Origin: CAZTPJ01 sp964614515
GTDB lineage: Bacteria > Planctomycetota > Phycisphaerae > Phycisphaerales > UBA1924
Assembly (NCBI GenBank): GCA_964614515.1
Contig: CAZTPJ010000004.1
Coordinates: 18,303 to 82,302, forward strand
DNA length: 64,000 nt
Reading direction: 5' to 3'
Part shown: positions 28,101 through 35,911 of the stretch, in pieces
Layout: every line of letters starts with the position of its first letter
Numbering within the stretch: position 1 is the first letter of the stretch
Translations under genes and position numbers: made by a program
The notes under the pieces: generated by a model
Database searches by the model: none
What the model was told of the DNA's origin: nothing
The model's input: only the letters and a program-made list of their open reading frames with translations

Positions 28101-31100
28101 AACGCGGGCACGCTGACGACCGGCGCGGGCGGCGACTTCAACATCGGCGGCGCGTTCACGCAGTCCGGCGCGGGACTCAACGTTCTTGCCGGCGACATCC
28201 TCACGCAGGGTCAGGCCATCAGTTTTGCCACAAACGCGACGATCTCGGGCACCGCGACCTTTGACACCACCTCCGGCGGCGCGCCAGGCGCGAACATCTC
28301 CTTCGGCGGCACGGTCAACGGCGCAACGGCCGGGCTTCAGAATCTGATTCTCACGGCCGGGACGGGCGATGTCTCGTTCGCGTCGACCGTCGGCGTGACG
28401 ACGCGGCTTGGCGCGCTGGGCATCACCAGCGCGGACGCGGTGACTTTTGGCGGCGCGCTGCGCAGCGCCGGCCTGACGGTCGATGCAAACTCGCTCACCC
28501 TTGGCGCTGTCAATACGAGTTCCGCCCTTGGCGTGGACGTCACGGCCGACACGATGACCCTCGCCGGCGCGATCACCACGACCGGCGGCGGCGGACTTTC
28601 GGTCACCAACAGCGGGCAGGCGAACATCGGCATTGGCGGCCCGGCGTTCGTTCTCGCGGGCGACTTCACGCAGGCCGGCGGCGGGCCGGTGTCCTTCGGC
28701 GCGATGATCACCACGCCGGGCGACATCTCGTTCGCCTCACCCGTGACGCTCACGCGGGCCGTAACGCTCGCGGCCAATGACGTGACGTTCGGCTCGACGA
28801 TCGGTGCGTCGGTGGGCACGGCGGACTTGACGATCAACACCTCGGGCGGCGGCGTGACGACGTTCAACGGGGCTGTTGGCGGGATTCGCGCCCTGAACGT
28901 CGGTAGCGACGGCATGACGCGCATCGGCGCTTCCATCACAGGCTCGGCCGGGATCACGCTCGGCAACGATGTCGTGCTCATTGGAAACTCCACCATCACC
29001 GGAAACTCCATCACCTTCAGTGACACGGTCAACTCCGACGCCACGGCGAGAAATCTCATCGTCAACTCCACCGGCGGCGGCACGACGACGTTCAACGGCG
29101 CCGTCGGCGGCACATCCGCTCTTGCTTCGCTTGTGACCAACGGCGACGGCACGACGGTCCTCGGCGGCGGCGCGGTCACCACCACCGGCGCACAGACCTT
29201 CGGCGACCCGGTCAACCTGACTTCGGACACAACGCTCGCGGGTTCCGACGTGACATTCGCTGGCGCGCTCAACTCCAGCGGCGCGAATCGCGCCCTGACG
29301 GTGACAACGCCGGGCACGGCCGTCTTCGGAGGTTCGGTCGGCGCGACGATGGCTCTGTCCTCGCTGACGACCGGTGGCGGCGGCACGACATCGTTTGGCG
29401 GCGCCACCGTTCGCACGGTCAACGCGCAGACATTCAACGACGCGGTGCTCCTCACGGGTAACGCCGTTGAGTTCACGGCGACCAATGCCAGCGGCACGAT
29501 CACCTTTGGCGGGACGCTCGATGGTCCCGGCGCGGCGACGATCAACGCCGGCGGCGACACGACCTTTGCCGGCGTCATCGGCGGCACGGGCGCCCTCGCG
29601 TCGCTGGTGACCGACCCGGCCGGACGCACGCTGCTCAACGCCGGCGCGTTGACGACCACCGGGGCGCAGACCTTCGGCGACGCGGTGCTGCTCGGCGCGA
29701 ACACGACGTTCACCGGCGGCTCGCTCACTTTTGGCGGCACGCTCAACTCCGACGCGACGCCTCGCAGCCTCGTTGCCAACGTCGGCGGCGATACGCGGTT
29801 CTCAGGCGTCGTCGGCGGCGCCAATCCGCTGACATCCATCCAGACCAATACCGCCGGCACCACGACGCTCGCCGGCGGAGCGATCACCACCATCGGCTCG
29901 CAGATCTATGGCGACGTGGTCACGCTCGCGGCGAACACCGCGCTCACCGCGGAGACAGTCAACTTCAGTTCCACCGTCAACTCCGACGGGACCGCGCGAA
30001 ATCTCAACGTCGCGCTGGGTGCGAGCGGCACGCTGACGTTCAACGCGACGGTTGGCGCGGCCAGCCCGCTTGCGTCGCTCTCGGTGCAGGGCGGGTCGGC
30101 CCGTCTTGGCGCAAGCGTCACCACCAACGCCTCGCAGACCTATGCCTCGCCGGTCGTGCTGCTTCAGAACGTCACGCTTTCGGGCATGGACCTTTCGTTC
30201 GAGAACACGGTCGATTCCGGGACCACGGCCCGCGAACTTTCGCTGAACGTGGGCACGGGTGGAACGACGCGATTTGGCGGAGTGATCGGCGCCACGTCGA
30301 TCCTCGAAGCGCTGAGCATCACCGGCGGGACGACGACGTTCGTCGCCCTGCCGAGCGTCTCGACGCTTGGCGATCAGACCTACATGTCGGACATCGTGCT
30401 AGAAAACGCGGGCGGAACATTCATCTTCGCGGCCAATGACATCACCGTCGGCGGCACGCTCAACGCCCAGGCCGGCTCGATGGTTGATGTCGAGTTCAAC
30501 ACGCTCGGCAACGGCATGACTCGCCTGCTCGGCGACATCGGCGGAACCCAGGCCGTCGCAAGCCTCACCACAAACGCCGACGGCACCACGCAGCTCGGCG
30601 CGGACATCACGGCCGACGGCGGCACGATCACGTTCAACAATCCCGTGGTCATGGTCGGCGATTCCACGTTGCTCGACATGGGCGGAACGGGCATCATCTT
30701 CGGCTCAACGATCGAAGATGACGGCAACGGGCGTGCGCTGGCGCTTCGCGTGACCGAGCGTGCCGCGGACGCGAACCAGACGATCATTCCGCTGGTGATG
30801 TTCGGCGGCAATGTTGGCGAGACGAATCGGCTCGGTTCGCTCGCGGTGGGCGTCAACGGCCGATCCACGGCCGCGCGGGTGGGCACGATTGTTTCGGGTC
30901 TCGACGCCAACGGCCAGGTGATTCCGAATCACTCGCTGACGATTCGCACGTCGGGCGACTTCACGATGACGCAGGGCGAGAAGTTGGTGGTGCTCGGCGA
31001 CTTGACGATCGACGCGCAGGGTCGCGCGACGATCGCGGACCTGACGGCGCTGGGCACGATCACCGTGACGGCGAGCGCGATTTCGATCGTCGAGCGTGCC

Positions 31101-31985
31101 GGTGCTGTGCTGGCGGAAAATCTCAACGGCTCGCTGTTCATCAATCCGCAGGGGCCGGACTCGGGCGTGGACTTCGTCGCGGGCGACGGGATTTCGTTCT
31201 CGGTCGCGCCGGATGGTCCGCTCACGGGCGGCGGCGCGATCCGCGCCGCGACGCGCGACGGGCAGAACATGACGCTCAACGATGGCGGCGTGATCTTCCA
31301 GCAGGCGTTCGTGGACTTTGGCTTGACGTCGCTGCTGCTGGGCAATCTGGTGCTCGATGTGCGGGCACAAGGCCCCTCGCCGACGAACGTGGTCGAAGCG
31401 ATCGCCGGCGCGATGCTTCTCGACACCAACGTCGGGCGCGTTGAACCGCCGGGCGTCATTGGTCGCTCAGCGCGTGAGGAGCTGCGCCAGTTGGGCATCG
31501 AAGTGCGCGAAATGTCCACCGAGGACATGCTTGACACGCTGATCGGTCGAGCGCTGTACAACGACTTGCCCGGCAAGCCGATCGAAGACCGCGGCGACTA
31601 TCTCGTGACGATGAACCGACTGCCGGAAGAACTGGTTCGCTCCGTGCTGGAACGTCGTCGCAACCTGTTCACGCCGCCGCCGGACTTTGAGCCGGCCGCG
31701 CCGCGCATTCGTGATTCGCTGGCCGCGTCATGGGGCGCGTACTCGGCGAGCGCGGGCGAAGAGGCGAGTGCCGACGGGTTCCGCGAGTTCCTCGCGACTT
31801 CCGAGGAGTACGCCGAGTCGCATGTGTANNNNNNNNNNGGCATCCTGCTGCACGAACTGCAACTGCTGGGCCTGACCAGCGTGGAATACGGCATTGCGCG
31901 CAGCCGCATTCTCGGCGACATCACCCCGCCGAACATCGATCCCGATGTGCTTCGTGAGACGATCGAAGGCGCCCGGCCTGAATAG
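22110..31985 (+). CDS. Giant filamentous-haemagglutinin-like exoprotein (TpsA)
   Basis: The product is about 3,290 aa. An unusually long signal region (about 52 residues) is followed by a TPS secretion domain with AASINRAGDVTTIVASDRTV, SRVLNRIQGPDPTRIDGSLL and NPAG at 132-135 in place of NPNG. The remainder is beta-helical repeat sequence rich in Gly, Thr and Asn: an 846-bp family (about 25.1-27.5 kb) and a 234-240-bp family (about 28.9-30.6 kb). The last 230 residues form a different, charged, helical C-terminal domain. That domain is interrupted at 31829-31838 by ten Ns, but the frame is the same on both sides. A purine-rich GAGAGGAA precedes the ATG. Presumably a surface adhesin or filament; no CDI-type toxin tip was recognised. 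Confidence 0.88.
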   Translation: MAAWMMACGLVRPNLRGRVVGLGLGRFAWIGAGVALAMTVCPSAWMAPALAGPEGAKVAHGAASINRAGDVTTIVASDRTVINYSSFNIASHETVRFVQPDAASRVLNRIQGPDPTRIDGSLLANGRVYIVNPAGVYFSAGSLVNVGGIYAAAANISDVDFLGGRDRFTGAMGSVVNEGTIVAHDIAALVGRNVSNAGMISADSGLIVMAAGEDVYVSELGSRIMAKFGGSNAPVGDATKPGVQNTGTVRAQRAFFGAGDMYASALDMGGLIEARRIEARGGKDGVVAVTGTLDASTDVAGKRGGTVHVLGDRVGLVGATIDASGPRGGGEVLVGGDFRGEGSIHTAQRTYADSTTRIDARATDNGDGGKVILWADDWTKFHGQIDARGGAQGGDGGFVEVSGKQTLVFLGGVDTSAVMGKVGTLLLDPATLNIIDAAAGGDQDPTLTGSMPVGQILATDPDIGANTVSWGAIDGLASSTNVILEATGLITIEDVTGAAGGTITSNNLVLLDLDTGSLRITSTGGSILFDDPADVIRTEGGAITLEALGGDITAGGFNTTGAGGAESGNVTLTATGNIGVGNVLTGGGLFTATADSDASGAGNFLQNAATSINSGAGGTTISGVVVDTLGITSTTNVLITGNTVSIDGAIAGTNSVTIEGTGTPGDTIEVNAAVTSASGTVSFEDATSITFTVDQSTPNLLRVQNIATVNLAADVDLTGTNGLAMSTGVTTINLTGGGGTTNILSGLGSGSVNLANITGASGPNLTVISDHDVNMGSVAIGAGTLEVTADNDNNSLNTLTIGAMTAGQITVSGGTDLNEIILIQGDATSAGGLTIRRADALNLGMNVDLTANGAALSLDTDVAGIDLISATGTNILTSRGDADISMPAITGSGANLTARSEGALSLDSVAIGAGALVAQADFDNDTILASLTTNGITAGTVTLRGGSHGFNVIFATDSITSDTSILVDQAALLDLAQDVNLTANNGALTVSALTMNLDGAAGTNVLTSLGDALISLPQVTTSGAAGMTIASEGGVTLGGSFNINAGVLSIAIDTNNNGSNTLSATGTVTATGITLSGLGGNDTFDLDANVVSLGALLFDDALLADLGGSLSATTTLTIQDVATVNMAANRNMTAGGNLLAHAGVTQISLVGAGGTNTFTATGEGNINLAPVVSSNNAALTATAQGNITLASANTGTGNVTLSADSNNNTVLANLTTGAIAGGAISLQAGATANDTIDVTGSLAGTSVSIAQALAVDLAQAVDLSASAGALTVSTLTLNLSGAGGTNTLTSLGGTTISLPQVTTSGAAGLTIASEGGVTLGGSLNIGAGALAITVDSNNTTVETLHATGTVTAGGITLSGMGGDDLFDLDGNVTSTAAMLIQDAATAEVGGNLGATTTLTLQDIGMVDLAAGRTVTAGGNLLANTGVGQIRLTGAGGTNTFTATGEGNINLGPVVSTNNATLVATAQGNVTLASANVGTGDVTLSADSNNNTALASVTTGAITGNAITLRGGTTVNDLINITGDIAGTTIVIQQAITADLAQDVDLTATGGALTITASTLNLSGAGGTNTLTTTGGSLLSLPQISSTGAANLVVLSDGGVTLNGSVNTAGGSLAVTVDADNNGAATLLANGAVTATGITFTGTGGDDTFDLNGNVTSMGDLLLDNATLADIENDLSATGALTIQNIPTVDLAVDASLSAGGDLLVHTGVTAINLSGAGGTNAFTATGEGDVQLAPVTSASNASLTVTAQGNVTLDAVNLGMGTLTASADSDNDTVGATMMLQGVTAGTIGLFGGTDLNDSLTVAGDLDATGLGITVLNFGSASFQAITSAAGINIAATTIMYNGAVMGMGPISFTGNTALTNDITSGGGAMTFSGNVTLGADVILTSGGGSISVTGTTNADAAANARALTFDAGTGNITLTGATGTTEALGALTFASAGSVTTAAVTARTITQLAGTGTTTFGGAINTSQAGGLDLTGNAFTFNGPVTTTGGGGVNIVNAGTLTTGAGGDFNIGGAFTQSGAGLNVLAGDILTQGQAISFATNATISGTATFDTTSGGAPGANISFGGTVNGATAGLQNLILTAGTGDVSFASTVGVTTRLGALGITSADAVTFGGALRSAGLTVDANSLTLGAVNTSSALGVDVTADTMTLAGAITTTGGGGLSVTNSGQANIGIGGPAFVLAGDFTQAGGGPVSFGAMITTPGDISFASPVTLTRAVTLAANDVTFGSTIGASVGTADLTINTSGGGVTTFNGAVGGIRALNVGSDGMTRIGASITGSAGITLGNDVVLIGNSTITGNSITFSDTVNSDATARNLIVNSTGGGTTTFNGAVGGTSALASLVTNGDGTTVLGGGAVTTTGAQTFGDPVNLTSDTTLAGSDVTFAGALNSSGANRALTVTTPGTAVFGGSVGATMALSSLTTGGGGTTSFGGATVRTVNAQTFNDAVLLTGNAVEFTATNASGTITFGGTLDGPGAATINAGGDTTFAGVIGGTGALASLVTDPAGRTLLNAGALTTTGAQTFGDAVLLGANTTFTGGSLTFGGTLNSDATPRSLVANVGGDTRFSGVVGGANPLTSIQTNTAGTTTLAGGAITTIGSQIYGDVVTLAANTALTAETVNFSSTVNSDGTARNLNVALGASGTLTFNATVGAASPLASLSVQGGSARLGASVTTNASQTYASPVVLLQNVTLSGMDLSFENTVDSGTTARELSLNVGTGGTTRFGGVIGATSILEALSITGGTTTFVALPSVSTLGDQTYMSDIVLENAGGTFIFAANDITVGGTLNAQAGSMVDVEFNTLGNGMTRLLGDIGGTQAVASLTTNADGTTQLGADITADGGTITFNNPVVMVGDSTLLDMGGTGIIFGSTIEDDGNGRALALRVTERAADANQTIIPLVMFGGNVGETNRLGSLAVGVNGRSTAARVGTIVSGLDANGQVIPNHSLTIRTSGDFTMTQGEKLVVLGDLTIDAQGRATIADLTALGTITVTASAISIVERAGAVLAENLNGSLFINPQGPDSGVDFVAGDGISFSVAPDGPLTGGGAIRAATRDGQNMTLNDGGVIFQQAFVDFGLTSLLLGNLVLDVRAQGPSPTNVVEAIAGAMLLDTNVGRVEPPGVIGRSAREELRQLGIEVREMSTEDMLDTLIGRALYNDLPGKPIEDRGDYLVTMNRLPEELVRSVLERRRNLFTPPPDFEPAAPRIRDSLAASWGAYSASAGEEASADGFREFLATSEEYAESHVXXXXGILLHELQLLGLTSVEYGIARSRILGDITPPNIDPDVLRETIEGARPE
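25125..27550 (+). repeat. Three tandem 846-bp units in the exoprotein gene
   Basis: Equivalent codons recur at 25125, 25971 and 26817 (GTN-x-LT before ISLPQ or LSLPQ) and at 25581, 26427 and 27273 (TATGEG), always exactly 846 bp apart, or 282 codons. Each unit contains two related halves of 152 and 130 residues. Similar half-units continue upstream (24339, 24735). The third unit fades after about 27540. Copies have diverged, largely synonymously, at the DNA level. Confidence 0.9.
28953..30610 (+). repeat. Seven tandem repeats of 78-80 codons in the exoprotein gene
   Basis: A marker Gln (Ile in the first) in a T-x-G-A-Q-T-F-G-D type motif recurs at 28953, 29193, 29427, 29667, 29901, 30135 and 30375. 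The spacing is 234 or 240 bp. Each unit also contains a NSD-T-AR-L segment and a G-V-G-x-x-x-L-x-S-L segment. This suggests regular rungs of a beta-helix. Confidence 0.85.
31829..31838. other. Assembly gap of ten Ns in the exoprotein gene
   Basis: Ten Ns near codon 3241. The reading frame is preserved across it, consistent with a true length congruent to 1 modulo 3. Its position in unique C-terminal sequence, outside the repeats, means it is not obviously a repeat-collapse artefact. Confidence 0.95.
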
Positions 31986-32053
31986 TCGTCGTCAAGGTGA
32001 GATGTTGTCCGTGAGTGCAGTGCGTATCGTCCGTTGCTCGTGTGTGAGGGCCA

Positions 32054-33112
32054 GTGGCAAGTTTCGATCCAGCCAAGTTGAGCGAACCGCTTTCCGCCGA
32101 GAACCCCGGCGGGGAAGACTTGTCGTATGACTCCGCATTCCTGGAGGTCATGCGCGAGTCCGCGGGCAAGCCCGAGAGCGTCATGGGCGAATCGCGGATC
32201 GACGCGGTTGAACCAAACTGGCGCGAGGTCAAGTCCGGCTGCCTCTCGCTGCTCGAACGCACGCGCGATCTGCGCCTGTTCACGTTGCTGTGTGCATCCG
32301 CCGCGGCCACCGAAGGCTTTGAGGGCCTTCGGGCCGGACTGGAGACTATCGGCGGCGTCATCGAGAAACTCTGGGATGATGTCCATCCGCGCCTCGATCC
32401 TGATGATGACAACGACCCGACGGAGCGCGTGAACATCCTCGGGAGTCTCGCCGCGCCGGTTGGCACGGGCGGGGATGTTCTTCGACTCATCGAAAAGGTC
32501 CGAGAAGTTGCACTGTCGAACTCCCGCCAGATCGGTCGGTTCACATTCCGACAGATCATGGTTTCCCGGGGGGAACTGCCGCGCGTCGGCGAAGAGGCGG
32601 TGCCTGAGGCCGCAATCATCGACGCGGCGTTTGAAGACACCCCAGCCGAGGAGCTCCAGGCAACGGAGGCGGCACTTACCGGGTGTGTGGATGCGCTGGC
32701 GGCCCTGGACAAGTCGCTCACCTCAAAGGTGGGGTCATTCCAGACGGCCAACTTCGGCGTGCTCAAGTCCGCCTTGGCGGATGTGCGCAAGGAAGTGCAG
32801 TCAGCGCTGGCGAAGCGGGGGTATGGGCCGGAACCGACCGATGAATCGGCGGGCGGCGGCGGCGGCGGCGGCGGGCCTGGCGGGCCATCGCTGTCAGGGG
32901 AGATTCGTTCGAACGGCGACGTACTGATGGCATTGGACAAGATTTGCCGGTACTATGAGAGGATCGAACCGGCGAGTCCGGTGCCGCTGCTGCTCAAGCG
33001 TGCGCAGCGTCTTGTGGGCAAGAGTTTCATCGACATCGTGAAGGATCTGACACCGGACTCAATCGCTCAACTCGAAAGCATCACGGGGGTGGAGCTGAAG
33101 TCCGAAGGATAA
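32054..33112 (+). CDS. tssA: T6SS component TssA (ImpA N-terminal domain)
   Basis: The 352-aa product has the ImpA_N domain near the N terminus (LSEPLSAENPGGEDLSYD, PNWREV, TRDLRLFTLL, LWDDVHPRLDP). A Gly-rich linker lies around 275, and the C-terminal block EPASPVPLLLKRAQRLVGKS is typical of short TssA proteins. TssA primes assembly of the baseplate, sheath and tube and may cap the growing tail. The start is GTG at 32054 with GAGGG close upstream. The gene resumes the T6SS core after the two-partner secretion insert, 68 bases downstream of the exoprotein gene. Confidence 0.9.
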   Translation: MASFDPAKLSEPLSAENPGGEDLSYDSAFLEVMRESAGKPESVMGESRIDAVEPNWREVKSGCLSLLERTRDLRLFTLLCASAAATEGFEGLRAGLETIGGVIEKLWDDVHPRLDPDDDNDPTERVNILGSLAAPVGTGGDVLRLIEKVREVALSNSRQIGRFTFRQIMVSRGELPRVGEEAVPEAAIIDAAFEDTPAEELQATEAALTGCVDALAALDKSLTSKVGSFQTANFGVLKSALADVRKEVQSALAKRGYGPEPTDESAGGGGGGGGPGGPSLSGEIRSNGDVLMALDKICRYYERIEPASPVPLLLKRAQRLVGKSFIDIVKDLTPDSIAQLESITGVELKSEG

Positions 33113-33146
33113 CGCAAGAGACAGACCGAACACAGGGGTTTATGCC

Positions 33147-33659
33147 ATGGCCAAGCAGAGCAGTCAGAAGTTCATCCAGCGCAACCGCGCGCCCCGAGTA
33201 CAGATCGAGTATGACGTCGAGTTGTACGGGGCGGAGAAGAAGATCAACCTGCCGTTTGTGATGGGCGTGATGGCGGACTTGTCGGGCAACCCGACCGAGC
33301 CGCTGCCCCAGGTCGCCGACCGCAAGTTCCTCGAGATCGACGTGGACAACTTCGACGATCGACTCAAGGCCGCCAAGCCGCGCGTCGCGTTCCAGGTGCC
33401 CAACACGCTGACGGGCGAGGGCAACGTGGCCGTGGACATCACGTTCGAGAGCCTCGATGACTTTTCCCCGGCGGCGATTGCGAGGAAGATCGACTCGTTG
33501 AACAAACTTCTGACGGCGCGCACGCAGTTGTCCAACCTGCTGTCGTACATGGACGGCAAGAGCGGCGCGGAAGAACTGGTGGCCAAACTTCTGAAGGATC
33601 CAGCGCTGCTTCAGGCGCTGGCGTCCACGCCAAAGCCAACCGAAGGCGGGGAGGGCTGA
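33147..33659 (+). CDS. tssB: T6SS contractile sheath small subunit TssB
   Basis: The 170-aa protein begins with SSQKFIQRNRAPRVQIEYDV and continues with LPFVMGVMADLSG and KFLEIDVDNFDD, all hallmark TssB/VipA stretches. It co-polymerises with TssC into the contractile sheath. Full length. tssC follows after three bases, consistent with equimolar production. Confidence 0.95.
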   Translation: MAKQSSQKFIQRNRAPRVQIEYDVELYGAEKKINLPFVMGVMADLSGNPTEPLPQVADRKFLEIDVDNFDDRLKAAKPRVAFQVPNTLTGEGNVAVDITFESLDDFSPAAIARKIDSLNKLLTARTQLSNLLSYMDGKSGAEELVAKLLKDPALLQALASTPKPTEGGEG

Positions 33660-33662
33660 TCC

Positions 33663-35159
33663 ATGAGTGACGCAAACCTTGAAAAACAAGCGGCAGCCGG
33701 CGGCGCAACCGTCGAACTCGGCGAGTTCCAGTCACTCCTGACCAAGGAATTCAAGCCGAAGAACGATCGCGCTAAGGAAGCCATCGAAACGGCCGTGCAG
33801 ACCCTCGCGGCGCAGGCGCTGGCGGGCACATCCCTGGTCTCGGACGACGTGATCAAGTCGATCGAGTCGATCATCGCCGAACTGGATCGAAAACTCAGCG
33901 AACAGATCAACACGATCATCCATCACCCGGACTTCCAGCGTCTCGAAGGTACCTGGCGCGGCCTGCACTACATGGTCTCGAACACCGAGACCGACGAAAC
34001 GCTCAAGATTCGCGTGATGAACATCTCGAAGAAGGACGCGGCCAAAACGCTCAAGAAGTTCAAGGGCGCCGCGTGGGATCAAAGCCCGTTGTTCAAGCGA
34101 ATGTACGAGGATGAGTACGGGATGCCCGGCGGCACGCCCTACGGCTGCCTCGTGGGCGATTATGAGTTCGACCATTCCCCGCCGGATGTGGAGATGCTCG
34201 GTTCGATCGCACAGATCGCCTCGGCCGCGCACTGCCCGTTCATCACCGGCGCCTCGGCGAATCTGTTCAACATGGATTCGTGGCAGCAGTTGGCGGATCC
34301 TCGCGATCTGACGAAGATTTTCCAGACGCCGGAGTACGCGGCGTGGCGTTCGCTGCGTGAGTCTGAGGACTCGCGCTATGTGGGCATCGCGATGCCCCGG
34401 TTCCTGTCGCGCCTGCCCTATGGCTCGAAGACGAATCCCATCGAAGACTTCGACTTCGAAGAGGACACGGGCGCGGCCGACCACAGCCGGTACACCTGGA
34501 CCAACGCCGCATACGCCATGGGTACGAACATCACCCGCGCGTTCAAGCAGTACGGCTGGTGCTCATCCATTCGCGGGACCGAGTCCGGCGGCATTGTGCA
34601 GGGTCTGCCCTGTCACACGTTCCCGACCGACGATGGCGGTGTGGACATGAAGTGCCCCACGGAGATCGGCATCACCGATCGCCGCGAGGCCGAACTCGCC
34701 AAGAACGGCTTCATGCCCCTGTCGCACTACAAGAACACGGACTACGCCGTGTTCATGGGCGCCCAGAGCCTCCACAAGCCGCAGGAGTATGACGATCCGG
34801 ACGCCACGGCCAACGCCAACCTCGGCGCCCGTTTGCCGTATCTCTTCGCGTCGTGCCGTTTCGCGCACTACCTCAAGTGCATGGTCCGCGACAAGATCGG
34901 CTCGTTCAAGGAACGCTCCGACATGGAGAATTGGCTGAACAAGTGGGTCACGCAGTATGTGACCACCGATCCCAGCGCGAGTGAAGACACCAAGGCGCGA
35001 TATCCGCTGGCCGCGGCCGAGGTTCGCGTCGAGGAAGTGCCCGGCAATCCCGGGTATTACCGGGCGGTGTTTGCGCTGCGTCCGCACTATCAGCTTGAGG
35101 GTTTGACAGTGTCGTTGCGTCTGGTTTCCAAGTTGCCGTCGGCCAAGGGCGGCGGTTGA
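33663..35159 (+). CDS. tssC: T6SS contractile sheath large subunit TssC
   Basis: The 498-aa product contains TssC/VipB signatures: INTIIHHPDFQRLEGTWRGL near the start, FDHSPPDVEMLG, ISGASANLF-like ITGASANLF, and in the C-terminal half RFAHYLKCMVRDKIGSF. GGGGAGG lies before the ATG. With TssB it forms the sheath recycled by ClpV. Full length. Confidence 0.96.
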   Translation: MSDANLEKQAAAGGATVELGEFQSLLTKEFKPKNDRAKEAIETAVQTLAAQALAGTSLVSDDVIKSIESIIAELDRKLSEQINTIIHHPDFQRLEGTWRGLHYMVSNTETDETLKIRVMNISKKDAAKTLKKFKGAAWDQSPLFKRMYEDEYGMPGGTPYGCLVGDYEFDHSPPDVEMLGSIAQIASAAHCPFITGASANLFNMDSWQQLADPRDLTKIFQTPEYAAWRSLRESEDSRYVGIAMPRFLSRLPYGSKTNPIEDFDFEEDTGAADHSRYTWTNAAYAMGTNITRAFKQYGWCSSIRGTESGGIVQGLPCHTFPTDDGGVDMKCPTEIGITDRREAELAKNGFMPLSHYKNTDYAVFMGAQSLHKPQEYDDPDATANANLGARLPYLFASCRFAHYLKCMVRDKIGSFKERSDMENWLNKWVTQYVTTDPSASEDTKARYPLAAAEVRVEEVPGNPGYYRAVFALRPHYQLEGLTVSLRLVSKLPSAKGGG

Positions 35160-35174
35160 TTCGCGAGGTTTGTA

Positions 35175-35203
35175 GCTCACGACGGCGTTTGTGGCGCGTG
35201 AGC
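35175..35203 (+). terminator. Hairpin in the tssC-hcp spacer
   Basis: GCTCACG (35175-35181) pairs with CGTGAGC (35197-35203) across a 15-base loop, followed by a TTTTCC stretch. It lies in the 144-base gap before hcp. It may attenuate read-through or protect the hcp transcript's 5' side. No other feature was seen in this gap apart from a short TGGGT/ACCCA dyad near 35240. Confidence 0.35.
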
Positions 35204-35303
35204 CAGTCTGAAGTTTTCCGTTTGACTCCATGGGTGAGCCGCCGAAGCGACCCACCTGCACAACCCAGCACCATGAGATGGACACGAGAAAAGGGGATTT
35301 CGC

Positions 35304-35801
35304 ATGGCGATTGACATGTTCCTGAAGCTTTCCACGATTCCCGGCGAGAGCCAGGACGACAAGCACAAGGAGTGGATCGAGATTCTGTCGTACAGCCACG
35401 GCGTGTCGCAGCGAAGCGCGGGCTCTCGCAGCAGCGGCGGCGCGGCCTCATCGGGGCGTTGCGATCACTCGGACCTGAGCGTGGTCAAGACGCTCGACAA
35501 GGCGTCGCCGAAGCTCGCCTTGGCATGCTGCAAGGGCGATCACATTCCCGAAGTGAAACTTGAACTCTGCCGCGCCACCGGCGACAAGCAGAAGTACATG
35601 GAATACAAACTCACCGACGTGATCGTCTCGGGCGTTCGTCCCGGCGGATCCGCCCAGGGCGGTGACTCGTTGCCCCTCGAAGAGGTCGCCTTCAACTACG
35701 GCAAGATCGAGTGGATCTACACCGAAACCGACCACAAGACGGGCAAGGGCAAGGGCGACGTCAAGACCCACTGGGATGTCGTCTCCAACAAGGGCGGTTG
35801 A
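35304..35801 (+). CDS. hcp: T6SS tube protein Hcp (TssD)
   Basis: The 165-aa protein starts MAIDMFLKLSTIPGES and contains the Hcp1-family run KHKEWIEILSYSHGV, the HSDLSVVKTLDKASPKL segment, YKLTDVIVSG and LEEVAFNYGKIEW. Hcp hexamers stack to form the inner tube and can carry small effectors in the lumen. A Ser/Gly-rich loop (about residues 36-49) is typical. Long hairpin-bearing spacers flank it on both sides, unlike the tightly packed neighbours, which fits a need for separate, high-level expression. Confidence 0.96.
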   Translation: MAIDMFLKLSTIPGESQDDKHKEWIEILSYSHGVSQRSAGSRSSGGAASSGRCDHSDLSVVKTLDKASPKLALACCKGDHIPEVKLELCRATGDKQKYMEYKLTDVIVSGVRPGGSAQGGDSLPLEEVAFNYGKIEWIYTETDHKTGKGKGDVKTHWDVVSNKGG

Positions 35802-35833
35802 TCGCCCCTTGGCGTGGTTCATCTCCTCCCCGG

Positions 35834-35854
35834 CCGTCGCGCGTTGCGCGACGG
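35834..35854 (+). terminator. Perfect 9-bp hairpin downstream of hcp
   Basis: CCGTCGCGC (35834-35842), loop GTT, then GCGCGACGG (35846-35854). Very stable and 33 bases after the hcp stop. No U-run follows, so it may be an mRNA-stabilising 3' structure or a pause site. Confidence 0.6.
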
Positions 35855-35877
35855 TCGTCGTGAGATCGCAAGCGTCA

Positions 35878-35911
35878 GGCGCGGTCCCCCGCGTGCCCGG
35901 GGGGCCGCGCC
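35878..35911 (+). terminator. 13-bp hairpin downstream of hcp
   Basis: GGCGCGGTCCCCC (35878-35890) pairs with GGGGGGCCGCGCC (35899-35911) with one G-U wobble across an eight-base loop. It follows the 9-bp hairpin, and a short CCCG-AAA-CGGG hairpin follows it near 35925. Together they fill the hcp-tagJ spacer. Confidence 0.6.

Noticed and set aside
25125..30610. Repeat array considered as CRISPR or satellite DNA
   Set aside because: Periods are 846 and 234-240 bp, all multiples of three, and copies are in-frame and diverged. This is protein repeat structure.
31300..31985. CDI-type toxin domain at the exoprotein C terminus
   Set aside because: No VENN/NxxLYN-type boundary, no nuclease or pore motif, and no immunity-like small gene before tssA, which starts 68 bases later.
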